NCBI RefSeq assembly: GCF_022376445.1
Contig: NW_025955267.1
Location: forward strand, 1 to 47,400
DNA length: 47,400 nucleotides
Source: Fomitopsis serialis
Taxonomy: Eukaryota; Basidiomycota; Agaricomycetes; Polyporales; Fomitopsidaceae
Reading direction: 5' to 3'
Of the stretch, positions 24,795 through 34,854 are shown in pieces. Numbering within the stretch: position 1 is the first letter of the stretch; each line of letters begins with the position of its first letter. The notes below the pieces were generated by a model. It was given only the letters and a program-made list of their open reading frames with translations, was not told where the DNA came from and did no database searches. A program made the position numbers and the translations under genes.

Positions 24795-25837
24795 ATTGTT
24801 AACCTGAAGAAAGATTGTAGGTCGACGCTGCCGCGAGTTGGTCGCGCGCAAGCGAAGGGACAGTAGTACTCGAAGGAGGGGGCGCAAGAGAGTGAACACC
24901 CGACTCCTCGGACGACGAGGCTATTCCACGACCTCTGAGGGCGCGCGTGCAACGTTCCTGTCACGCGTTCCCGAAATGTGTCGACGGCGCGGTGGGGTGC
25001 GATTGTATAATGTATTTGCACGAATGTGTACGATACAACCCGAAACGCGGGTGGGACAGCGCTCATACCTATAGACTCTGCGGTCGGACCGGACAGAGTG
25101 GAGACAAATTGGAGATGGGCCAGTCAAAGATGCCGTGTGGGCGCGATGATCAATCGCGAGGCTCGCGTCGCTTTTACATCAATCACTCCAGAAGCAACTT
25201 GGAAGCAACGAGAAGCAACAATCCCCAAGTTTGCTGCGATGGCATCAGGACTGAGTAAGAGAGAAGACCGTATGGGGATGCTCACATCAAGTAGTGCATC
25301 GTTGTCAATATGACAGAAGCTTCAAGTCACAGACCTGAGCCCAACAACGGGCGTTCTGCGGTAGTTACCAAAACGGGAAACGGCCGGGTTCGATCGACAT
25401 CAAGATCTGCATCTAGCCGAACCGGCACAGGCCGCACAGCCCTGGCACAGCCGCCACCGCGCTCAGCCCTTCTCCCGACACCTTCAGCGGACGCTTCACC
25501 TCCAGCACCGAGCAATACCTGCGAAAGTTCACCGCTCCAGACCTACGATACCACCCATAGCGTGCACTCGCAATGACACTGGTACATGTTCGGGTATACA
25601 ATCCATTGAAAACGGGTACACAAACCAAGCACAACGATAACTGGAAAAAAACAATACAGTAATCTAGAAAAGCGTAGTGTTAAGATACAAGGGATAACAG
25701 TGAGTATGAACGAGTGACAGTGAACTAGGTGGAGAAGTGGATGTAAGGTAACAAAAAAGGGAGACAACTCGGTCTCACTACAAAGGCAAGTCCAGGGGGA
25801 GGGAGGCCTTACACAGGTCTGATTTGGCTGATCTACT
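24795..25837. other. Intergenic upstream of the MFS gene
   Basis: An 88-codon plus-strand frame at 25310-25576 is Ser/Pro/Thr-rich with no family signal; I do not call it a gene. The rest shows nothing coding. Confidence 0.45.
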
Positions 25838-27655
25838 CTAGTCGCAGCGGTCAATCGGGTACTCCTGCATGGCACTCGTTCATTCCAAATCATCATGTGC
25901 AACAGCTGACCACTCACCGGTCGCGCGAACGTCCAGCAGTTCAAAGCGGTGTAAGCCTTCGCGTATCCCGCAGCGGCGTAGTCGAACATGTAAAACCACT
26001 TGCGGCGGAACGCCTCGAGGCTCTTCGGGTCGGCAAGCTGCGGGTGCTCCTTGATCAGGTTTTCGACGACCTCACCCTGGAAGTTCTTCTCTAGGCGGTA
26101 GCCCCATTCCCGGAGCGTGCGAGGATAGTCTGATCATCCATTAGTCGGCGCCGTACAACTGAAGCCAAGAGACATACGCATCGCATGGTCTTCGACGCTG
26201 TGAAGAATAAGGCGCCCGGGGACGGCTTGCTGAGCGGCCATAGGGAAGTACGTCGCATTTGGAAGGAAAGTGTTAGGCCAATGGTAGTGACGCGCGAAGT
26301 CATCTGGCCTGCAGAGTTTGTGAGACACCGCCTCCTCGTTACCGCAGAATCGCACTTACTGCAGGGTTGTGTAGCGGAACTCGGGCATGGCAGTAGCCGT
26401 GATGCAGGCTGCGCCGCGGTCAGGCTTCAGCGCCCAGTCGATCACCTTGAAGTACGTGTGGTGGTCGCGCAGTCCAACCGCCTCGACCATCTCGCAGCTC
26501 ACGAACGAGTCGAACTGGCCCTTGAAGTCCTCCGGCAGCTGACGGTAGTCTAGCAGGTGCACGCGCACACGGTCTGCGACGCCCGCCTCCACCGCTCGCT
26601 TCTCCGTCATCACCTTCTGCTGCACAGACAGAGTGACGCTGTCGACGATGGCGCCGAGCTTCGCGGCCTCGATTGACATGGCGCCCCAGCCCGTCCCGAT
26701 CTCGAGCAGGCGATACCCTGGCTTGACGCGCGCATTCTGGAGGATATGGTGGATCTTCCGGATCTGTGCGTTGTGCAAGTCGTCCGGTTGCGAGCCCCGC
26801 GAGGTGAGGTCACCCCGGATGCCGCCCTCGGCATCGCTCCAGATGGCGCAACTGTACATCATCTCGGAGCTGAGGAAACACTGGAAGAACTCGTTGCTGG
26901 TGTCATATGCCTCTTGCTGAGAGCATGTCAGATAGACGTGAGTCATGGGAGCAATATGAGCGCGACAGCAGTGTACTAACCACATTCTTCAGCGCCATTG
27001 AGGGTTTCTGCTTGCCTAGGGCGAAGATAGCAAAGGCAGACATGTAGGACGTAACAGTGTTCAATAGGGTTGTAAGACCTGTCAAAGTGTGTCGGTTCTC
27101 GATCCATAGCTGGAATGACGCCGTCAGCGCCTGAAACTAGGCAATCGAAGGGTCTGAACATACATCGAACATGTCCTTCAAGCTAGAGATGTCGAAGTCT
27201 CCGCTCATGTACGCCTCAGATACTACTCAGAACCTTATTCAGCACTAGTCCAGCACGAAATGAATGCAAGACTCACAGCCCATGTCGAGGGACAATACAA
27301 TGCGCGCCCAGACGTCGTCGCAGCGGATGGTCATCGTAACCGGGCGCTGACAGTCGGACTCGCCGTAGACATGCTTGCCTTCATGGTCCTCAACGAGGAG
27401 TTGGCCCCGTACAATCCCAGATTCGAGGACGGACATGACATGAGACCGGGCTAACAGAAAAGGCAAGTTTCAGTATACATGGGGGCATGTTGGGCAGCTA
27501 CTGTCTGGAACCGGGGCCCGGTGGGTCTCCCGGTAGTAGGAGTACGATCGAACGAAGTGGCACTCACAGTACTTCACGAATTGTCTCCACATCCAGTTGC
27601 TCCGGGCGGTTTGGCTAAAAAGCCGCGCCCAGAGGGTAGGTGTGTGCATCGACAT
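25838..27655 (-). CDS. Cyclopropane-fatty-acyl-phospholipid synthase-like SAM methyltransferase
   Basis: Enzymes of this family transfer a methylene or methyl group from SAM to unsaturated or hydroxylated acyl chains of membrane lipids. The ATG at 27655 opens MSMHTPTLWARLFSQTARSN. The next exon (27245-27445) holds ARSHVMSVLESGIVRGQLLV, then VSEAYMSGDFDIS-like residues lead to FDLWIENR. Central exons give the substrate region EAYDTSNEFFQCFLSSEMMY with SCAIWSDAEGG, SAM motif I LLEIGTGWGAMSIEAAKLGA, SVTLSVQQ, and FDSFVSCEMVEAVGLRDHHT. The C-terminal part has HYHWPNTFLPNATYFPM, YPRTLREWGYRLEKNF and FDYAAAGYAKAYTALNCWTF. The last exon is tiny (25838-25863), reached by a GTGAGT donor and CAG acceptor and ending PIDRCD. 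The catalytic glutamate and aromatic cation-binding positions cannot be assigned without an alignment. In fungi such proteins may alternatively methylate sphingolipids (C9-methyltransferase), but the soluble CFA-like N-terminus favours the CFAS branch. Confidence 0.85.
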
Positions 27656-29184
27656 TTCTGCGGAGGTTCGGTAAAGGAGAGTGGTCAAAAGGAGTGCGAA
27701 AGGAAGTCAATACTGTTAGCAGCCTAAAGCGCTGCAGCGGGAACCGGGGTGCAGGCTGCGCGTATGTGACAGAAGCACGGCCGAGGAGTGAAAGGTGCGA
27801 TTGGCAGACGAGTCCAGTTCGTAAAAAGGAGGAGCTCGGAGGGGGCCAGCGCTCCGATGCCCCGGCCAGAAGGTGCAAGCTGATCCACTAGCACCGTGCC
27901 CGCGGCATATCAAGATTGTGATTATACATGCACTGATGGAAAGTGCATCATTGAGGCCGACGGGGCGGGAGGCATTCGCGCCCAGTTCGCGCCCAAGCAG
28001 CCTAAGGGTTCATCGTGATGACAACGTGACAACGTGGTTACTTCTCTCAAATTTCTCCGCTGCTGCGCTGATTTTGACTTGTTTTTTGTCCGCGGAGCTT
28101 GGAGGCACAAATATTACAGTCAGTGAGCTGTTGGTAAGCGGTCTGTGGACTGTATCAAGGTCATACTTATTTTCACTTGTACAAACCGACCGACCACCAG
28201 TGTTCACACTGAGGGGTCCAAACCCGATCCGAAACGACGTGTGGTTGAACTCCTGGCTGAAACATATGAACACAACGCTCGGATGCCGAGGAGCGGTTCC
28301 ATACCCGTCCCGCCCGTTGCGGCTGAGCAACCGGTGACGCCGTTCACCGATAGGCTCGAAACAGCTTACGCTTTGAGACGGCGAGCGACGCTGGCGTGGG
28401 TGTAACGAACCCGTGCCGTAAAACTTCTGATACTTGAATCATCCTTGTCTTTGGTGTATAGAACGCGTTGCGGCCGCTCGCTGTCAGTAGTATGTTATAC
28501 TTATCCGATCTCCAGTCGGCGCTGAGGTTGAAGCGAGCCCCGGAATTGCGGTGATGACGCTCAATCACAGCCGTCCTCCTTCCTTATTCAGTCTATCACT
28601 ACTGTGCAGCCAGAAGCCTCTCATTACTACTATGAGTAAGTATCAGACCCTCCACATGGTCACACTCGGTGGCTGCTACACGACCGAGAACTAAATAGAC
28701 CTTCAACACGTGAGGGTTTGATTAGAATACATGAGATATCAACTTAACTTGATTGCGTAGTAAGTTCTCAATCTTCTACGGCCACCGCCTTCAATGCCTT
28801 CTGCACAATCCCCAGTCCAGTAGTATGTACTTCCATCGTCAGTTCATGGCTATAAATGGTAAGGCAAGTTGACGAAGGTATCTCGAATCTCGATGCGACT
28901 ACTTACAGTGATGCACTGCCACCCCGGTGGTCTGATCAAACTGATGACTTGATGGATTCTTATTGATAGAACTACGATCGTATCAGGAAGGAGGAGGCTG
29001 GAGGAGGATACTTATCTCACTAAGGTGACTAAGGACTCTGATTCGGTATCAGGCGGCATTCTGTGGCGCTGATGCTGACAATTGCAGAGTCTCTCACTGA
29101 GTCTCAGTCCTTGAACAGCTCGTCTGCAATCTCGTCTGAATCGACAGCGCACTTGGGAAGCTGCAGAGCTGTGAAGCGACGACC
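27656..29184. other. Divergent intergenic region, CFA synthase-like / CYP63-like
   Basis: The stretch of 1.5 kb separates two divergently transcribed enzyme genes and presumably holds both promoters. Open frames here (for example 27873-28337, plus) show no family motif or linked exons. I see no gene. Confidence 0.5.
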
Positions 29185-31486
29185 ATGAACTTCGAACTGC
29201 CACCAACCTGGTACCGGACGCGCTTCCTCATCGGCGTAGCAGAGACGCTGCTGCCGCCGTTCGTCTTGACCTATGTCCTTCTCACAGCCGTATTCGGCAG
29301 TTCTGGCGCAGGCCTTGTAGCCACCCTTGCTTACATCTCATCCATTCCAGTCTGGATAACCGTGACTTCTTGGTACTCGGTTTGGAAGAGTGACAGACGT
29401 GCTAGGCAACTCGGAGCGACACCAATTCCCCGGGCGAAGGGCAAATGGCCGGGAAACCTCGACATCATGATGCGATTTGCCAAAGACCTGCGAGAAGGAT
29501 ATATCTTGCAGGCCATGGGCGAAGTGCTCGATGAGCATGGCGTCGACACGCTCAATACGCGCATCCTTTGGAAGGACAACGTGAGTGTTCAGATTTGAAC
29601 GCAGAACGAAAATTCAAATGTCTGCCGTATAGATCATAACCCGCGACGACCTACACATGCGTGCCGTGCACCAGATACAGTTCGAATCGTTCGAGCGTGG
29701 GGCGGAGGCCGCCGAGAAGATGTGCGTGCGATCGGTTCTACTTCTCGAATCGTGATTGACTTCCTTCCAGGGGAACATTCCTCGGTCGAGGTGTCTTCGT
29801 AACGTGGGTGTCATCGTGCCAAAGTTTATATACAAATGCTCAGGGTGGCTGATACAATGCACTGTATTAGCGATCGGACAGAATGGAGAAGAGTACGTAT
29901 GCGCTAGCTCTGGACGAATTCTTAATGAGAAGAGGATAACTTACTTTTCTCCGCAGGAACGCGCCCTCATCCGACCCTTCCTCAACAAGGAGCGTATCTC
30001 CGACTTCGACATCTTCCAGGAACACTCCGACCGCGCACTCTCCATCCTTTCTTCCTCTGTGTCAACCCATGAGCCCATCGATCTCCAGGATCTCTTCGCC
30101 CGCTTTACCCTCGACGCTGCGTCTTCATTCCTCCTGGGCACCTCCCCCGATGCACTCGGCGGCCCCCGTCCGATTCCGTACAAGGCCATGATAGGCTCCA
30201 AGGGCGCAGCGACGGAGGGCCAGCTCGGCACATTCTTGTACGCATTTGAGGAGATCCAGGTGACCATCTCACTTCGGTGGCGGCTGAACACGTTCTTCCC
30301 GCTGTATGAAATCAAGGGCGACCATACAATGCCGCATGTGGACGTCATCATGAAGTGGGTCAAACCTACTGTTGAGCAAGCACTGGAGAGGAAGAAGCGG
30401 GAGAGGGAGCAGGGGATCGAACGTCAGAGGGCTGAGCGCACCATGTTGGAGAATCTAGTCGAGATCACTCAAGGCATGTCTTCGTGTCACTTATGACGTT
30501 GATGCCCAACCTAACCGGTCTGTTGCTATTGACAGACGAGGAAAGAGTCCGATTTGGCCTGCTCAACGTGTTGATGGCAGGCCGTGACACGGTAAAACAG
30601 CCTCGCCTTGCGTCCCACAACTCTAGTTCAATCATTTGTACTTTCTAGACTGCCGGCCTTCTGACATACGTGGTCTACCTACTCACGGTATACCCCGCAG
30701 TTGCGAAGCGTCTCCGCGAAGAGATTTTCGACATCTGCGGGGCCAACGGCAGCCCAACGCACGATCTCATTCGCAAGATGCCCTACAGTGCGTCATCCCC
30801 CCTCTCACCCCTCCTACAACTCACCTTCCCTGTTCCCTTCTAGTGAACGCCGTCCTGAACGAGACCCTCCGCCTCTTCCCTCCCGCACCCATGGGGATCC
30901 GAAACTCCATGCATCAGGTCCTCCTCCCGGCCGCAGACGGCGAGCCCCCTCTCTACCTCCCCGGCAAGGCACGCGTCACCTGGCTGACGCTTCCCCTCCA
31001 CCGGCGAAAGGACCTCTGGGGCGAGGACGCAGACGAGTTCGACCCCGACCGGTGGCTCGACCCCAAGCGGCTCGCGCGCGTCGAGGAGCGACCATCTATG
31101 TTCGTGCCCTTCCTCTCTGGCCCGCGATCGGTGAGTCTTCCCGCTACCTGTGTGGTGCGAAGGGAAGAGCGGACGCTCATATCTCCGGGACGGCGTGCAG
31201 TGCCCCGGCCAGAACTTCGCGCTGAACGAGGCGTCCTTCATGCTCGTCCGCCTCCTCCAGCGCTTCTCGGGCTTCGAGCTCGTCCCCGAGGCGATCCCCG
31301 TGGGCGCGCGTCCCCCGCCGCAGTGGAAGGAGGGCAAAGGCCGCCAGCGGATCGAGCAGGTCTGGCCGAGCACTGCGTTCACTGCATTCGTGAAGGTCAG
31401 TTTCGCGCCCTCTCTTCAACAGTATGATTGCGAGCTAAGGATTGGGTGTAATGTCAGGGTGGGCTGTGGGTACGCCCCATACCGTA
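29185..31486 (+). CDS. Cytochrome P450, CYP63-like monooxygenase
   Basis: This is a heme monooxygenase of the endoplasmic reticulum. CYP63 members of Phanerochaete oxidise alkanes, fatty acids and aromatics; the substrate here is unknown. The ATG at 29185 opens MNFELPPTWYRTRFLIG, followed by two hydrophobic segments (FVLTYVLLTAVFG, LVATLAYISSIPVWI), the anchor type of CYP63. Landmarks are the I-helix GLLNVLMAGRDT|TAGLLTY split by an intron near 30590-30648, ExxR as NETLR (near 30855-30870), the region DEFDPDRWLD, and the heme loop FVPFLSGPRS|CPGQNFALNE. The intron at about 31130-31200 joins GPRS to CPG, so the cysteine ligand is intact. The final exon reads GGLWVRPIP to the stop at 31484-31486. 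Near 29880-29960 the C-helix W-x3-R motif is not apparent, which may be a real change or an unresolved splice. Confidence 0.88.
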
Positions 31487-31726
31487 GACTATGGGTTGGG
31501 TCTAGTGATAGCCTTTCTCGACTTGCCACGGATTGGGGTCGGATCGAATGGAGGGGATATAGCGAAGTGAGGGGGTACATTTAATGGATATCATAATTTA
31601 TCTGGTCAGCGACAAGAACCAAGGAACGTCGAGGCAGATAGGTCTGCTTGTGTGAAGTTGTAAGCACTGCGGTGGTCGCCACGCCAAACCTGTCAAAGTC
31701 AGTCTCAAGTTCAGTCAACAGTGGCC
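31487..31726. other. Short spacer between convergent P450 genes
   Basis: The 240 bp between the two P450 stops have no coding. The region must hold both 3' ends, so overlap of the transcripts is likely. Confidence 0.5.
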
Positions 31727-33901
31727 TCACGACTCCGCCGTGTCCATGAGCAGCGCGAGTGCGTCTGCGGAACGGGGTCGCAGCGTGCAATCCACACTCG
31801 CCACGCGTCTGGTCGGTTCAAGGGATAGGACCATCAGTTGCAACATACACACGCGAGCCGCTATGAGATCCACGTACGCGGCGGCACCGACGGTCTTCAG
31901 CGCCACGTCGCCATCCGGCGTGAGGATCGGCGCGTCGCCAGTGGGGACGACGTCGAACACAGTGAGGATATGGGAGATGTTCGCGAAGAGGATCGCCTCC
32001 GCGAAGTCGAGCCCCGGGCATATCCTGGCATGCCGCCAGCGTTCACCGTCGACGTTAAGCTTCGGGAACGAGACAACCACGCACCTCCGACCATACCCGA
32101 AAGCATACGAGCGCGGGTCCAGGATGTCTTGCCTAGCCTCGCCGCTCTTCTCTGCGTCGCTGTCCTCAAAAAGCGGGAGGAAGCGCTCGGGGCGGAAGAC
32201 CTGCGGATCCGGGTACCGTTCGGGGTCGCGCGAGATCGCCCTGCACACAGGTGCTTGAGATCCTGGCTGGACCTGATACATCGGTCACATAATGCAGCTC
32301 ACCAGTTATTCGCGACAATCGTCGCCCCCTTCGGTATCCACAAGCCCGCGATCTCGTCGTCCTCCAGCGTCTTCCTCGCGACTGGCAACGACCAGTCAAC
32401 ATACACAGCCCGCCAAAGGTACAGCAGGTACAGCAGGACACTCACTGAGTGGCGCGACGGGCGCCCAGCGATAGAGCTCGAGGATGAGCGCGCAGACATA
32501 CGGCAGCGCGGGGCGGTCTGCGAGCGTGGGGAGGCGGCTCCCGCCGAGGAGGGCGTCGAGCTCCGCCTGTGCGCGTTTCTGGGCGGCGGGGAAGCGTGCC
32601 ATTGCGGCGAGGAAGCCGAGGGAGGAGGAAGTGAGTGGCAGCATGCCGCCTGGGCAGAGGGACCCCGCATGAGCGCATGGCAACGGGGTATAGGAGAGGA
32701 GAGGAGGGGGCGTACCTGCAGACATGGTCACGGCGATGAACTTGAACTGCGCCTCGTCGAGGTCCATGCCGCCCCGCGGGTTCCCGTAGAGGTTACCCAT
32801 GAAGGACGTGCTCGGCGAGCCCGACATCTGCGTCCTGTGCGTGAGCATCCCTGTGAAGGGGGGTGAAACGTTGCGCACCAGTTCCTCGCGGACGAGCTCC
32901 GCCGTGCCGTTCGCGATCTCCCAGAGTCGGCCGCGCCAGTGGTCCGCGAGCCGCAGGAGGCTCGACCCGGGTGCCCAGTGAGGCAGGTAGCACACTGCCA
33001 GTGGGACGGAGTGAGCGCAAGCGCGCGGGTTGGAGGAGATTGGACGTACGGAATGGCAGACGGTCGATGATGGAGTACGTCCCGCCGAGGATGCCCGCCG
33101 CGAAGCTGGCGAGCTGCTGGATCGGCCGCAGGACTTCGTCGTCGTCGCCCTTGACGACGTACCCCGACGATACTCTCATGAAGAGCCTGCCGAGCGTCCT
33201 GCACGTAGCATGTACAGTTGGAGTTATGCGCATGTTGGGGAGACGGAGATGCGTACTGGTCAATGTGTTTCTCAAAGCCCGGAATGTTCGCATTTGCAGC
33301 AAACGCTTTGGCGAGCTGGCGGGATGCACGCTCGACTTCGCCGTGGTATGCGGTGAGGCTGCGCGGGCTGAGCTCCTGACGGAACATCTTGCGCGCATGG
33401 GTGAACGTCGGGCCCGGGTCCATGAACGGCAACGTCGCGACCAGACCCGACCTACAGTCGCCGAACACGTACACTACGTCAGAGCTGCAGGGTATGTCGA
33501 CAACGAAGAGCGCACGTACAGCTCGCCCATCCTCCGGCGGGGCTTGTGGGAGTAGCGATTCGAGCGCTTGTTGAAGATCGCGTCGGCGGGGTCGAAGGCA
33601 TTCAAAACGATCAAGGTATGGCCCAGTATGCGGATGCTGGATATCTCGCCTGCATACGGGCACGATTAGCCTTCCGGGAGGCGCGAGGATCCGTGATACG
33701 CGTGAACTGACCGTACTTGTGCCCTAGCTCGCCGAAAAAGTGCCATGGACTCGCAATGGGTATCTTGCCGTAGTGGCCTAGGACTGGCCTGCCCGGGGGT
33801 CCGGGTGGGAGCCTTGCATGTTTGCGGGAGAAGAGGAGCCAGAGGCCGGCAGCTAGCACGAAGGTGAGCAGAAGGACCTGTACCGCAACAAACAGAGCCA
33901 T
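31727..33901 (-). CDS. Cytochrome P450, second family (CYP2-like fold, basidiomycete type)
   Basis: The ATG at 33901 opens MALFVAVQVLLLTFVLAAGL, a signal-anchor helix, followed by the Pro-rich hinge RLPPGPPGRPVLGHYGKIP. Later exons read HKYGQ, FMDPGPTFTHARKMFRQELS (C-helix region), LDLDE-like MDLDEAQFKFIAVTMSA, then after an intron GGMLPLTSSSLGFLAAMARF for the I-helix. ExxR is present as ILELYRWAPVAP. The PERF region is FRPERFLPLFEDS, and the heme loop is FGYGRR|ICPGLDFAEAILF across an intron near 32015-32085, giving the expected FxxGxRxCxG. The protein ends CTLRPRSADALALLMDTAES at 31727. The usual A-G-x-D/E-T-T/S of the I-helix is not seen. The family resembles the CYP5144/CYP5037-type expansions of wood-decay fungi, but I cannot fix the number. 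The gene converges on the CYP63-like gene. Confidence 0.85.
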
Positions 33902-34854
33902 ATGGACTGCGACTGCGCCGGGTTGAAGAAGGGTCGCTTGTGAGCGTGCACCCGTGTACTGAACCGCTACACAGATGCTGGACACGGCGTCGAGAGAGTG
34001 GAGAGAACTGAACGGAAGGAGAAAGTGTCCCCCGAAGAGATGAAGAAAGCAGAGATTATGAGGCGCGCTGACTCGGATCAGGAAGCTCCTACATATGATC
34101 GGGTACCGCTGGGTACCGATCATCTACTTATTTTAATCGTTATTCGTGCCATGATGGCGGAGGAAGGCAGACTCATCTTTGACGGGGGAGGACGGTCGTA
34201 TCATACTAACAAGGCGCACGCGCGCATGTCTTTCTCTCTTCGTTCCTTTGCTTGCTTTCGTTCTCATCCTTTCCCGCACCGTCGCGCGTCGCATCCATCT
34301 CGGCTGATGTCTCTAAGTAGATCTTCCCGTCTCTCGCGCTCGTCACTCATCTCACTTCCGTGTCTCTGTATGGCGCTCGTCCTCAAGGCCTCATACCGTC
34401 GACTCTAGACTACTGGTACGCTAGAGGCGACACGGAACGCGGACCAACAGTCGGACGAACCGCGCGCCGTGGCATCGAGTGCTGCACTACACGCCCATTT
34501 TGATGTGGCATTCGGAAGATCTGGATCACTCGGGCGCCACGGAGGTAACCCGCGAGATGCGGCTCATAGCGGAGGGACCCTACGCTAGGGTCACCGCCTT
34601 TGCCTGATCACGACCTGGTTCACAAGGTCCTCAGGAGGTGCGAGGTAAGGCGATCAGGCCCTCTACATTGACATGGCTCAGACCTCTCCCTGACGGCTGA
34701 CTGATCTGTTTGTCAGGCTGTTTCAACCTCACGGCGCAAGAGCCCCACAATATGAACTGTTCGCTCTGATTACAACGGTGCGAGTGAGAGACTCAGACTC
34801 GTTCACACATTCATAAGGGGAGTAGCACGTCACGGTATACATGTACAGTATATG
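33902..34854. other. Intergenic, P450 upstream region and transposon flank
   Basis: This presumably holds the promoter of the minus-strand P450. It has a near-perfect palindrome at 34095-34123 followed by an AT-rich TACTTATTTTAATCG. No gene was recognised. Confidence 0.5.
34095..34123. promoter_or_regulatory. Near-palindrome upstream of a P450 gene
   Basis: ATGATCGG and CCGATCAT pair exactly (8 bp), and TACC/GGTA inside can pair with one bulged G. It sits about 195 bp upstream of the P450 start codon at 33901. A protein-binding role is only a guess from symmetry and position. Confidence 0.3.

Noticed and set aside
25310..25576. An 88-codon Ser/Pro-rich plus-strand frame
   Set aside because: The composition is low complexity, no homologue was recognised and no linked exons were seen.
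27873..28337. A 154-codon plus-strand frame upstream of the CYP63-like gene
   Set aside because: It has no family motif and no coherent exon chain, and an equally long frame lies on the other strand.
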